A DNA stretch of 64,000 bases from Aequitasia blattaphilus (lineage in GTDB: Bacteria > Bacillota > Clostridia > Lachnospirales > Lachnospiraceae): contig NZ_JAMXOD010000017.1 in assembly GCF_024721305.1 (NCBI RefSeq), forward strand, positions 1 to 64,000, read 5' to 3'. Made by a program: the position numbers and the translations under genes. Every line of letters starts with the position of its first letter. The first letter of the stretch is position 1. Positions 27,921-37,105 of this stretch are shown in pieces. The notes under the pieces are model-generated. The model worked only from the letters and a program-made list of their open reading frames with translations, ran no database searches and was not told the origin of the DNA.

Positions 27921-29243
27921 ATGAAGAAAAGAATTGTTGCGGTATGTATGATTCTTTCCATGACCGCCGCTGTAATTGCAGGATGCAGCAATAAGAGCGG
28001 GGAAGCAGATAATGGAGAGAAAAAGGACAGCAAAAAGGGAAAGACGATTTCGATTATGGCAAGTCAGGACTGGGTATATGATGCAGAGATGGAGCTAGGC
28101 AAGCAATTTGAAGAAGAGACGGGGATAAAGGTTGATTATCAGATTGTACCGGCAGATCAGTATTATAATCTTTTGATGACAAAGCTAAACAGTGGGGAAG
28201 GTCCGGATATATTCGGTGGACAATCCGGAAGCTTTGACTTAGTATCTCAGTACAAAATTCAGGATAATGCGATGGATTTATCCGATCAACCATGGGTAGA
28301 GTACTATGATGAATTTGCGAAGGAGCAAACTTCTGTAGACGGGAAGGTGTATGGAGCAACCTTCTATGACACTACAACAGACTATTACATTGTATATAAT
28401 AAGAAGCTGTTTCAAGAAAACAATCTAGAAGTACCAAAGAGCTTCTCTGAATTTGAAAGCGCTTGTCAGACTCTTTTAGATGCAGGGATTACTCCATTCT
28501 ATCAACCGGTTGGGGATGGGTGGCATCACGTAATGTGGTTCTGTGAAATCGGTGGAAAATACGAGGAACTGGTTCCCAATATTGTAGATGATTTAAATAA
28601 CAATAAAACAACCTTCGCCGAAACCAATGAATTCAAGAAAGTATTAGAGCAAGTAAATGGTTTGGCACAAAAGGGATATTTCGGAGACAATTATCTATCT
28701 GACGAATTTTCAGATATGGGTACTTACCTGGGCAGTGGTGAATTTGCAATGAGTGCCTGTAAAGCAGGAGCAATAGCCGAAATTGTCGCAGCGTCAGAGG
28801 GGGCTTATACAGAAGAGGATTTTGGATTCTTCCTTTATCCTGTACTGGATAATGACGTATTAAATGAGCATCCTTGTGGACCATCCAGATTTATTTATTC
28901 TGGATCTGAAAATGCAGAGGAAGCAAAGCAGTACCTTGAGTATATTACGAAAAAAGATAGCATACAATCTATGATTGATAATGAACCAAGAGTTGAAAAC
29001 CTCCCTTACGATGCAGGACAAACTCCGGCATACAGTGAAGAGACCGAAAAGTTCTTAGAATCCTTCGACAAAAGAGGAGTGGTTTTTCAGGATTCAATTA
29101 AGTACTTAAATCCTCAATGGATGGAAATTGGACAAGACATGGTATCCATGTTTATTGAAGATATGACACCGGAACAAGTGTTAAAAGGAATTGATGACAG
29201 AAGAGCAACACAGGCGGAAGCAGCAGGTGATGAAGCCTGGTAA
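27921..29243 (+). CDS. ABC sugar-binding lipoprotein, third system
   Basis: A 440-residue extracellular solute-binding protein with lipobox VIAGC (Cys22), followed by a Lys/Glu/Gly linker and the mature domain (FEEETGIKVDYQIVPADQYYN, NSGEGPDIFGGQSG). GGGAGGAACG precedes the ATG. It has its own terminator. Its permeases are not adjacent but 2.7 kb downstream, behind a kinase/regulator pair on the opposite strand. The GH31 gene of that cluster suggests an alpha-linked gluco- or xylo-oligosaccharide ligand (inference). Confidence 0.85.
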   Translation: MKKRIVAVCMILSMTAAVIAGCSNKSGEADNGEKKDSKKGKTISIMASQDWVYDAEMELGKQFEEETGIKVDYQIVPADQYYNLLMTKLNSGEGPDIFGGQSGSFDLVSQYKIQDNAMDLSDQPWVEYYDEFAKEQTSVDGKVYGATFYDTTTDYYIVYNKKLFQENNLEVPKSFSEFESACQTLLDAGITPFYQPVGDGWHHVMWFCEIGGKYEELVPNIVDDLNNNKTTFAETNEFKKVLEQVNGLAQKGYFGDNYLSDEFSDMGTYLGSGEFAMSACKAGAIAEIVAASEGAYTEEDFGFFLYPVLDNDVLNEHPCGPSRFIYSGSENAEEAKQYLEYITKKDSIQSMIDNEPRVENLPYDAGQTPAYSEETEKFLESFDKRGVVFQDSIKYLNPQWMEIGQDMVSMFIEDMTPEQVLKGIDDRRATQAEAAGDEAW

Positions 29244-29249
29244 GATAGG

Positions 29250-29292
29250 AAAAGGCGTTTCACATTATATATTTGATGTGAAGCGCCTTTTT
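29250..29292. terminator. Bidirectional terminator between convergent genes
   Basis: A 16-bp stem (29250-29265 with 29276-29291, one G-T pair) has an A-run on the left and T-run on the right, so it can stop transcription from the binding-protein gene on the plus strand and the regulator gene on the minus strand. Confidence 0.85.
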
Positions 29293-29295
29293 AAA

Positions 29296-30057
29296 TTAAC
29301 TATTTTTTGCGGTCTGTTCTTTGCGGTAGCAGGTGGGGTTTACACCGGTAAGCTTCCGAAAGGTCTTACTGAAATGGAACTGGTCAGGATAGCCCACCTT
29401 TTCCCCTACCTTTTGTATTGGTAAGGAGGTATTAATCAGGAGATGCTTTGCCTCATTAATTCTTATGTTCGTGAGATATTTAAGGGGAGATTCTCCAATG
29501 TACCGATTGAAGAGTTTTGTCAGATAGGCGGAACTAAATCCCATGTTGATGGATACGGTTGAAAAATCAATTGCTTCCATATAATGTTCCCGTAGATAAA
29601 GAGCAGCATATTCTACGATTCGCTGGGTATCACGCCCCAAGGATACATCTTCTTCAATCGAGAAGGAATCATCCAGGTGAACCCGTACTTTGTTGAGACA
29701 ATCTTCTAACTCCTCTGGATTTAATGGCTTTAGCAAATATTCAAATACATGATATTTCAATGCTTTTCTGGCATACTCAAAGTCTGCATATCCACTCATA
29801 ATAATGGTTAAAATATGAGGAAAGCGTTCATGAATCGTCTGGGCAAGAGTCAAACCATCCATAAGGGGCATGCGGATATCGGTAATGACCACATGGACAT
29901 TTTCATGATTTAAAAAATCAATAGCCTCAACACCATTTGAACTTTTTCCGACGACCTTAAAGCAAGTTTCCAGGGAGTTAATATGCCGCTCTAAGGATTT
30001 TAAAATAAGCGGTTCATCTTCTACAAGAAGGATATTGTAATTACTGATTTTCTTCAT
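29296..30057 (-). CDS. YesN-type response regulator, short form
   Basis: A 253-residue response regulator: receiver domain 1-125 with Asp60 (VVITDIRMP), then AraC-type helix-turn-helix units (FSTVSINMGFSSAYLTKLF and VGEKVGYPDQFHFSKTFR) after a short linker. It lacks the long central region of the 21026 regulator. It overlaps the 3' end of its kinase gene by 17 bp, so the pair is translationally coupled. Likely targets are the binding-protein and permease promoters on either side. Confidence 0.88.
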   Translation of the reverse strand: MKKISNYNILLVEDEPLILKSLERHINSLETCFKVVGKSSNGVEAIDFLNHENVHVVITDIRMPLMDGLTLAQTIHERFPHILTIIMSGYADFEYARKALKYHVFEYLLKPLNPEELEDCLNKVRVHLDDSFSIEEDVSLGRDTQRIVEYAALYLREHYMEAIDFSTVSINMGFSSAYLTKLFNRYIGESPLKYLTNIRINEAKHLLINTSLPIQKVGEKVGYPDQFHFSKTFRKLTGVNPTCYRKEQTAKNS

Positions 30058-31774
30058 AAGGTCCCCCTATTCTGACAACGGCACCACCGTTCTCTAAATT
30101 TCCAAAATCAAATACAAAGTCAATGCCATACAAAAGATATAAGCGGATAAAAACATTTAGAATCCCCATTCCATCAAGCTCAAGGCTTGGAAGTAAGCCG
30201 TTGGCTAATATCTCATCCATCTTTTTCCGTAATCGAAGGGAAGTATTATCATCAAATCCGGGTCCGTTATCCTTTACATCCACATACCAGAATCCATCCT
30301 TTATCTCTCCTTCAATAGAGATGTGCCAGGGAGGGAGCGTTTCGGATGTGAACTTACAGGCATTTTCAACCAGAAGCTGAATACAGAGCTTTGGAACCTG
30401 TAAATCTAAGATGTCATCACACACATGGAAGGAATAGGAAAGGATATCGGCGTAGCGCAGCTTTATGCATTTTAAATATAATTCGCAATGTTCCAATTCC
30501 TCTTCCAGAGAAGAGGTCTGTTCCTTATTGGAGGAGATATAGCGGAGAATAGAGGTAATATCTCGACTCATCTGAATCGTCTCCGGGTATAACCCTTCTT
30601 CAATCATTGCACTAATGGTATTCAGTGAATTGTAGAGAAAGTGGGGATTCATCTGTGATTGAAAAGCAAGCATCTGTGCCTGAAGTTCCTGTTCTTTTAG
30701 AAGCATCATTGAGTTCATGCTTTCTTGTCGGAAGGTAAGAGAATCATTCAACGCATTTTTAAGCTTTTCAATCTCAATAATATGGGAGTCCTCTAATGCA
30801 ATCTCCTCAAAGTGCTCATTAAACTCAGGCCGTTGCAGTTGACGGTAAATGTTTTTAATCGGAGCACTTAATCGTTTGGAAAGTATTTTTGAAATAAAGT
30901 AACAAGCAGCCACTCCGGAAATTAATATGATCAAAATAGGCAATAATTTCTGATAAATTGTAGAGAAAAACTCTCTGGAGGGAATTGCTGTAACTACAGT
31001 GAGGTCTGAATAATCTGTTGTTGCATAGTAAAGCTGACAATCCTCCTGTTCTTTGGAGGGGTCAAGGGGAAAAACAATCTTCTTGTTTTCGTCATATATG
31101 GTTACATTAATAGGATAGTTGGTTTCAGGTTCATAAGCACGGTGGAAGAGAATATCATAATACTTCAATACTTCTACGTAGCCTTTGGGGGTATGGTAGT
31201 CACCGTAAAACATGCGAACCAGGGAAAAATAATACCGATTCTCATTGGTTCCAACTCCTTCGGAATAAATCTGGTTTTTCCGGGCTCCGGGATAATAACG
31301 AAGACCTTGCGCCTTTGTGGCTGCATCAAACCAGGGAAGCTTGTCTACATTTGTCTGAAGAGAACCGGTATAATTTCCGGCACCAAATCCTTCTCCATCT
31401 GTATTAAAAACGTTAATCTGACGGATAGAAGTATCAACACCACGAATTGATATAAGGACATTGGACAGCTCATTCCGAAAAAGACTGATTTCGTAGGAAG
31501 ATGAGTCAGCACTGTTCATGTAATTCGAAAAGCTATCTTTCATGGAAGTGGAATTAATGGTATTGAGACAGACCGTATCCAGTTGTTGGAGTTGTAAGTC
31601 GATGTCTTTAGCTATGGCGTTACAGGTGCGCTGCATTTCACTTTCTAAGAAGTTCTTCTGACTGGTATATTCCATAAGAGAAAAGACGCAGGTAAAAAGC
31701 ACGATAAGAAAAACCATGCTTACAAGCAAGGTGGATTTCAAAATGCTTTGAATGCTTTTGGGTCCTTTTGCCAT
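30041..31774 (-). CDS. YesM-type sensor histidine kinase
   Basis: A 577-residue membrane kinase partner of the 29296 regulator. An N-terminal helix (STLLVSMVFLIVLFTCVF) precedes a ~250-residue extracellular sensing domain, a second helix (LPILIILISGVAACYFI), a HAMP-like linker, the phospho-acceptor region FQSQMNPHFLYNSLNTI, and an ATP domain with LLVENACKF and DNGPGF. Start at the second ATG of a pair (31774), which sits 6 bases from AGGAGG; the first ATG (31777) is only 3 bases away. It reads out toward the binding-protein gene. Confidence 0.87.
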   Translation of the reverse strand: MAKGPKSIQSILKSTLLVSMVFLIVLFTCVFSLMEYTSQKNFLESEMQRTCNAIAKDIDLQLQQLDTVCLNTINSTSMKDSFSNYMNSADSSSYEISLFRNELSNVLISIRGVDTSIRQINVFNTDGEGFGAGNYTGSLQTNVDKLPWFDAATKAQGLRYYPGARKNQIYSEGVGTNENRYYFSLVRMFYGDYHTPKGYVEVLKYYDILFHRAYEPETNYPINVTIYDENKKIVFPLDPSKEQEDCQLYYATTDYSDLTVVTAIPSREFFSTIYQKLLPILIILISGVAACYFISKILSKRLSAPIKNIYRQLQRPEFNEHFEEIALEDSHIIEIEKLKNALNDSLTFRQESMNSMMLLKEQELQAQMLAFQSQMNPHFLYNSLNTISAMIEEGLYPETIQMSRDITSILRYISSNKEQTSSLEEELEHCELYLKCIKLRYADILSYSFHVCDDILDLQVPKLCIQLLVENACKFTSETLPPWHISIEGEIKDGFWYVDVKDNGPGFDDNTSLRLRKKMDEILANGLLPSLELDGMGILNVFIRLYLLYGIDFVFDFGNLENGGAVVRIGGPYEENQ

Positions 31775-31852
31775 CATGTTTCCTCCTGTTTTATTCATAG
31801 ATAAAGTATACCATATTCAAAAATATCTATGGGTGAATGGTTAAAAATATAC

Positions 31853-31903
31853 ATAAAGTGGAATGGGAATTGCATGTAAATTAAGGGATGGCAGAGGTAG
31901 AAT
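31853..31903 (+). promoter_or_regulatory. Candidate activator box and -10, permease operon
   Basis: ATAAAGTGGAA starts at 31853 in the divergent gap between kinase and permease. A -10-like TAGAAT lies at 31898-31903, 38 bp downstream. The AAAGTGGAA core resembles the boxes before 25048 and 27921. Weak evidence on its own. Confidence 0.3.
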
Positions 31904-31936
31904 TGATTCAAATATAAGAAATGGGAGGAATGGAAA

Positions 31937-32812
31937 TTGAAAAAATCGAAACTTTATCCATGGTACTTTGCTCTGGGAGCAATCTTGCTCTATACGGCTC
32001 TGTGTGTGGTGCCGGGAATTATTGGAATTGGATATTCCTTTACGGATTGGTCAGCATATTCCAAAGAGGTGAATTTTGTGGGGCTGGATAACTTTAAAAA
32101 AGTGTTTAGTGCAGACGATAATTACTTGGGATATATCAAAAACACGTTATTGTTTACCGGTGTAACGACGGTGGCGAAAACGGGACTGGGATTACTTTTA
32201 GCGTTGGCTCTCAGCCGAAATGTAAAGGCAAAGAACTTTCATAGAGGTGTTATGTATATGCCCTCCGTTCTTTCTGTTTTAATTGTGGGCTTGGTATTTA
32301 CTTCCATTTTAAATCCCAAAACAGGATTTTTAAATGAATTATTAAGAGGGATAGGATTAGAATCTTTCACACAAAAATGGCTTACCGACCCAGCAATTGC
32401 ATTTGGGTCTGTGATGGGAGTGGATATTTGGAGAGGAACGGGATATATTATGACCATTCTGATTGTAGGAATCCTTGCAATACCAAATGTTTACTATGAA
32501 GCTGCAAGTATTGATGGGGCAAGTGGGTTTCAGAAGTTTAAGAGCATTACTTTTCCAATGCTTAAGCCCACTCTTGCCGTGACAATCGTGTTAAATGTTT
32601 TATACGGATTGAAGGTCTTTGATTTGGTCTATGTTTTGACGAATGGAGGACCGGGGCACAAAACAGAAGTAATGTACACGGCTGTGTTCAAACAATTCTC
32701 TCAAGGCCTCTATGCCGAGGGAACAACAATCAGTTCCGTAATGTTTGTGTTTATGGTGATAATTGGTTTCTTTATGATTAAAATACTGACGAAGGATGAG
32801 GTGGTCGAATAA
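31937..32812 (+). CDS. ABC sugar permease, third system (UgpA type)
   Basis: A 291-residue permease with six predicted helices; coupling loop YEAASIDGASGFQKF, then ITFPMLKP. It starts with TTG at 31937, 8 bases after GGAGG; the nearby ATG at 31930 is out of frame. The stop overlaps the partner's ATG (TAATG). It diverges from the kinase gene and faces the same way as the binding-protein gene. No ATPase accompanies it. Confidence 0.87.
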   Translation: MKKSKLYPWYFALGAILLYTALCVVPGIIGIGYSFTDWSAYSKEVNFVGLDNFKKVFSADDNYLGYIKNTLLFTGVTTVAKTGLGLLLALALSRNVKAKNFHRGVMYMPSVLSVLIVGLVFTSILNPKTGFLNELLRGIGLESFTQKWLTDPAIAFGSVMGVDIWRGTGYIMTILIVGILAIPNVYYEAASIDGASGFQKFKSITFPMLKPTLAVTIVLNVLYGLKVFDLVYVLTNGGPGHKTEVMYTAVFKQFSQGLYAEGTTISSVMFVFMVIIGFFMIKILTKDEVVE

Positions 32813-33642
32813 TGAATGCAAGACATAAAAAGATTGTAAACTATGGACTTAAGAATATTTTAGCATGGATTATTTCATTGATTATGCTTATTCCATTAAC
32901 ACTGATTGTAATCAATGCATTTAAACCGGCAGAGGAATGTTTTACCATGACATTTGCCTTGCCAAAGAACATTACACTAGAAAACTTTTCTACTGTTATT
33001 GAAAAAGGAAAGCTGGGAAGAAGTTTTTTGAATAGTTTGGTTTATGCCAGCAGTGCAACGGTTATTACCGTAATATTAGGCTCAATGGCGGCCTATGTTT
33101 TTTCCAGAAGACGTGGAAAAGCAATGAATGCCATATACATGTATCTTGTTTTGGGGATTGTAATACCGATTAATTATGTGGCACTGATGAAGGTAATGCA
33201 GGTGACCCATTTGAATAATACAATGCCGGGGATTATTTTGCTGTATGGAGCGATTCAATTGCCCTTTACGGTATTTCTCCTTTATGGGTTTGTATCAAAG
33301 ATTCCCACAGATTTGGATGAGGCGGCGATTATCGATGGGTGTGGTCCGATTCGTTTGTTCTTTAATATTATTTTACCCCTCTTAAAGCCGAGTCTGATTA
33401 CGGCAGCAGTCCTATGTTTTTTGAATACGTGGAATGAGTTTGTAATGCCACTTTATTTTTTGAATTCTTCTGAAAAATGGCCGATGACTTTAGCAATTTA
33501 CAATTTCTTCGGACAGTTTGAAAAGAGCTGGAATCTAATCTGTGCGGATATCCTTCTTACGTGTCTGCCGGTAATTGCGATGTATATTATTTGCCAGAAG
33601 TATATTGTAGGCGGATCAACTGCCGGTGCTGTGAAGGGTTAG
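32812..33642 (+). CDS. ABC sugar permease, third system (UgpE type)
   Basis: A 276-residue partner permease with six predicted helices; coupling loop DEAAIIDGCGPIRLF, then ILPLLKP, and the typical ending GGSTAGAVKG. Translationally coupled to the first permease by a one-base overlap. The GH31 gene follows 7 bp later in the same operon. Confidence 0.88.
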   Translation: MNARHKKIVNYGLKNILAWIISLIMLIPLTLIVINAFKPAEECFTMTFALPKNITLENFSTVIEKGKLGRSFLNSLVYASSATVITVILGSMAAYVFSRRRGKAMNAIYMYLVLGIVIPINYVALMKVMQVTHLNNTMPGIILLYGAIQLPFTVFLLYGFVSKIPTDLDEAAIIDGCGPIRLFFNIILPLLKPSLITAAVLCFLNTWNEFVMPLYFLNSSEKWPMTLAIYNFFGQFEKSWNLICADILLTCLPVIAMYIICQKYIVGGSTAGAVKG

Positions 33643-33649
33643 GTGAAGT

Positions 33650-36022
33650 ATGAAAATAAAAATAGATACGTTAAAGGGAAGCTTTCGTTTATATGGGGTG
33701 CAGGAAAATATCATCCGCTGTGTCTGTACAAAGAGAGAAGAAGAGGATTTGTCACCAATCGGAATTGAAAGAGGCGAAGGGGTACCACTGATGGTACAGG
33801 AAGAGGAAGAGAAATTCTATGTGCAGACGAAAAGAATTTTTCTGGAAATCGAGAAAGCGACTGGAATCTTCACATGGAAGGAGAAAGGTTCCGGGAAAAT
33901 GCTTCTTGAGGAAGATGGAAAAGAACTAAGAGAAATCCCTCTGGCAGTGTATACCACAGGAGGAGAAGAGCCGGATATTGAAACGGTACAGACGGTAGAC
34001 GGTGAACGAAACTTCGTGAGGAATTTAAGAGAAGAAATAAAGGGAAGTATTTATAAAGGGAAACTCAAATTCAAGTTTCAAGAGGAGGAATCGATTCACG
34101 GATTGGGACAAGGAGAAGAAGGGATTTATAATTATAGAGGAAAAACGCAGTACCTCTATCAACATAATATGCGAATCCCTATGCCTTTTTTTGTATCATC
34201 TAATCAATATGGAATTCTTTTTGATACTACAAGTTTGATGTATTTTAATGATGATGAAAGAGGGAGCTATATGTATCTGGATGCCATCCGTCAGTTAGAT
34301 TACTACTTTATTGCAGGGACGGAGATGGATGAAGTGATTGCAGGATACCGGGAACTTACAGGAAGGGCTTCTATGCTGCCCAAGTATGCTTTTGGTTATG
34401 TGCAGTCCAAAGAAGCTTATCACACGCAGAAAGAAGTTCTTGAGGTGGCAGCAGAGTATCGAAAGAGAAATATCCCTCTTGATTTAATCGTTCAGGATTG
34501 GAACACATGGGAGGAGGGGAAATGGGGAAATAAAAAAGTTGATAAAGAACGTTATCCCAACTTAAGTGAGATGAATCAAAAGCTTCATGACATGAATGTG
34601 CACTCTATGGTTTCTGTTTGGCCAAATACGAATTCGGGAACCGAAAATTATGCCCAGATGAAAAAGGCAGGATGTCTTTTGAATGACCTGTCAACCTATG
34701 ATGCTTTTAAGGAAGAAGGGAGAACTCTTTATTGGCAACAGGCAAACGAAGAACTTTTTAGCGGAGGCTTTGATGCATGGTGGTGTGATTCTACGGAGCC
34801 ATTTTCAGGTCCGGACTGGAATGGAGAGTTTTTAAGAGAACCCTGGGAACGTTTTCAATTGGTAGGAGAAGAGCATAAGAAGTTTCTGGGGACAGAAAAG
34901 GCAAACTTTTATGCCACACTTCATAGCAAAGGAATATATGAGAATCAAAGAAAAGAAAAGAAAGAGAAACGAGTGCTAAATTTAACAAGATCTGGCTACG
35001 CTTCCATTCAAAAATACGGTGCTGTTCTTTGGTCTGGGGATATCACTGCAACATGGGACACCCTTCAAAGGCAAATAAGGGAAGGTCTTAATATGGCAAT
35101 GAGTGGGATTCCTTATTGGACACTGGACGTAGGAGGTTTTTTTACAGTACATGAAAAGTGGAAAAACAGAGGCTGCAATTGTAATACGGATTCTACACCT
35201 AAGTGGTTTTGGCAGGGAGACTATGAAGAAGGAGTTGCCGATCCGGCCTATCGTGAATTGTATGTGCGATGGTTAGGATATGCTCTATTTCTTCCGATGT
35301 TTCGTTCTCACGGTACAGATACACCGCGGGAAATCTGGAACTTTGGTGAGAAGGGTGATCTGTTTTACGATTCCATAGCATCCATTATCAGAATGAGATA
35401 TCGATTGATGCCTTATATTTACTCTTTGGCAGGAGGAGTACATTTCAATCATGAGACCATGCTTCGCAGTTTACTTTTTGATTTTCCTCACGACAAAGAG
35501 GCGGCACAAAGAAGCGATACTTTTTTGCTGGGACGAAATATTTTGGTTTGTCCAGTTACAAAATCACTAGAAAAAGATGAAAAATGGGAATGTTATCTCC
35601 CAAAGAGCTGTCAATGGACCCATCTTTTCACGGGAGAGAAGTACGAGGGAGGACAGGTGATTTCGGTATCCGCTCCTTTGGGACAGGTTCCGGCATTTGT
35701 AAGAAGTGGAGCAATCCTTCCGATGGAGGTGGGATTGACTTATGCAACGGAAAAAGTGGATACACCCTTTGAAATTCACATCTATGAGGGGGCGGACGCA
35801 GAGTTTTTATACTATGAGGATGCTGGGGACGGGTACGCGTATGAAGAGGGCATCTACAATGCAATACCAATGAAATGGAATGATGCCGAGAGTATTCTTA
35901 CAATTGGGGAAGCAAAGCATCGATTTGAAAATGGACTAGTAAATAGGAAGTGTGTAGCAATCTTAAAGGAAGCGAAAAGTGAGTTTATTTATCAGGGAGA
36001 GGCGATAGACGTATGCTTGTAA
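33650..36022 (+). CDS. GH31 alpha-glycosidase (glucosidase or xylosidase)
   Basis: A 790-residue GH31 enzyme without a signal peptide, so it hydrolyses imported oligosaccharides. The nucleophile Asp380 lies in FDAWWCDSTEP and the acid/base Asp464 in VLWSGDITATWDTL. The barrel entry LPKYAFGYVQSKEAYHTQKE and the wall FRSHGTD are also conserved. C-terminal beta domains run to the end. The WWCDSTEP context differs from the common DxNE or DFGE forms, so alpha-glucosidase, alpha-xylosidase or another GH31 specificity cannot be chosen here. It overlaps the AraC gene by 10 bp. Confidence 0.9.
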   Translation: MKIKIDTLKGSFRLYGVQENIIRCVCTKREEEDLSPIGIERGEGVPLMVQEEEEKFYVQTKRIFLEIEKATGIFTWKEKGSGKMLLEEDGKELREIPLAVYTTGGEEPDIETVQTVDGERNFVRNLREEIKGSIYKGKLKFKFQEEESIHGLGQGEEGIYNYRGKTQYLYQHNMRIPMPFFVSSNQYGILFDTTSLMYFNDDERGSYMYLDAIRQLDYYFIAGTEMDEVIAGYRELTGRASMLPKYAFGYVQSKEAYHTQKEVLEVAAEYRKRNIPLDLIVQDWNTWEEGKWGNKKVDKERYPNLSEMNQKLHDMNVHSMVSVWPNTNSGTENYAQMKKAGCLLNDLSTYDAFKEEGRTLYWQQANEELFSGGFDAWWCDSTEPFSGPDWNGEFLREPWERFQLVGEEHKKFLGTEKANFYATLHSKGIYENQRKEKKEKRVLNLTRSGYASIQKYGAVLWSGDITATWDTLQRQIREGLNMAMSGIPYWTLDVGGFFTVHEKWKNRGCNCNTDSTPKWFWQGDYEEGVADPAYRELYVRWLGYALFLPMFRSHGTDTPREIWNFGEKGDLFYDSIASIIRMRYRLMPYIYSLAGGVHFNHETMLRSLLFDFPHDKEAAQRSDTFLLGRNILVCPVTKSLEKDEKWECYLPKSCQWTHLFTGEKYEGGQVISVSAPLGQVPAFVRSGAILPMEVGLTYATEKVDTPFEIHIYEGADAEFLYYEDAGDGYAYEEGIYNAIPMKWNDAESILTIGEAKHRFENGLVNRKCVAILKEAKSEFIYQGEAIDVCL

Positions 36023-36867
36023 AAGATCAAAAGGAGCTGCCGAAGGAATTTCCGGTAGAGATACAGCGGTATAAGGAAAAGAGAAGAAAGATGCAGGTGA
36101 CACCAATTTCTCATTGGCATGATTTTATGGAAATTACTTATATCGAAAAGGGAGAGGCAACTTATTACGTAAACGGAAATGCTTATTTCGTTTCATCGGG
36201 AGATATGATTATATTTAATCATATGGAGTCTCATTACTGGGAGCTTGAAGCAGAGGAGTTGGAGTTGATGATTCTGACTTTTTCACCAAGAATTATAAAC
36301 GAGAGTATGAATGCGATGGATTTGGAATATCTTATCCCTTTTTTGAAACGAGGAAGTAATTTTAAGAACAAAATTTCCAAGGAAGAACCTTTTGTGTCGG
36401 AAATGAAGGTGATGATGGAGGAGATTTTGGAAGAATTCATTCTTCAGCAGCCTGGAAGCTCTCTTATGATTAAGGCAGATATTTTAAGGCTTCTTACGAT
36501 TATGGTGCGTCATTACCGGCAGGTTCAAGGAGGCACAAAGAAGGATGCAGGGGAAGACATACACCGAATAGAGCAGGCGATTTGTTACATTCGAAATAAT
36601 TATGAAAATAAAGTGACCCTGGAAGAAGTGGCATCTTTAGTCTGCATGTCTCCCAACTACTTTTCAGGCTTTTTCAAGAAGACGATGGGTCAGAATTTCC
36701 AGGAATACGTGACCGGCCTGCGGATGGAGAAGGCAAAAGAATTATTGAAAGAAACAAACTACAATATATTGGATATCTCTCAAAGATGTGGCGTATCCAG
36801 TATTGCTAATTTTTATAAGCTGTACCGCAAAATTTTTGGGATTGCGCCGGGAGCAGAGCGACAATAG
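36013..36867 (+). CDS. AraC-family regulator with cupin sensor
   Basis: A 284-residue regulator. The N-terminal cupin (about 30-110) includes HWHDFMEITYIEKGEATYYV and the SGDMIIF turn, a common sugar-sensing fold. Two helix-turn-helix motifs are at the C-terminus (LEEVASLVCMSPNYFSGFF and ISQRCGVSSIANFYKLYRKIFG). It is last in the third sugar operon and overlaps the GH31 stop, with GGGAGAGG upstream. It probably controls this operon alongside the two-component pair. Confidence 0.87.
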   Translation: MLVKDQKELPKEFPVEIQRYKEKRRKMQVTPISHWHDFMEITYIEKGEATYYVNGNAYFVSSGDMIIFNHMESHYWELEAEELELMILTFSPRIINESMNAMDLEYLIPFLKRGSNFKNKISKEEPFVSEMKVMMEEILEEFILQQPGSSLMIKADILRLLTIMVRHYRQVQGGTKKDAGEDIHRIEQAICYIRNNYENKVTLEEVASLVCMSPNYFSGFFKKTMGQNFQEYVTGLRMEKAKELLKETNYNILDISQRCGVSSIANFYKLYRKIFGIAPGAERQ

Positions 36868-36884
36868 TATAGGATTTTAGAATG

Positions 36885-36916
36885 ATAAGGAAGGAGTATA
36901 ACTCTTTCCTTATTTT
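36885..36916 (+). terminator. Terminator of the third sugar operon
   Basis: A 13-bp stem (36885-36897 with 36901-36913, one mismatch) and a 3-base loop end in TTTT. It separates the sugar operon from the type VII secretion locus. Confidence 0.8.
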
Positions 36917-36990
36917 AGTGTAATAAAACGAAATATATGAAAAAAAAACCAAATAGAAAAAAATAAAGAATATATGGATAAAATAATTTG

Positions 36991-37019
36991 TTGACATTAC
37001 TATGAAGATAGAATATATT
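36991..37019 (+). promoter_or_regulatory. Promoter of the type VII secretion locus
   Basis: TTGACA (36991-36996) and TATATT (37014-37019) with 17-bp spacing give a near-consensus sigma-A promoter. The start would be near 37026, leaving a leader of about 80 bases before the EsaA-like gene. Confidence 0.8.
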
Positions 37020-37105
37020 TAAAAAGTGACGGATAAAATTTGCAGAATATATGATATACAAAGAGTATTGAAGGAAATTTTTTGTTTTGAGAGAGGAGAA
37101 AAAGG

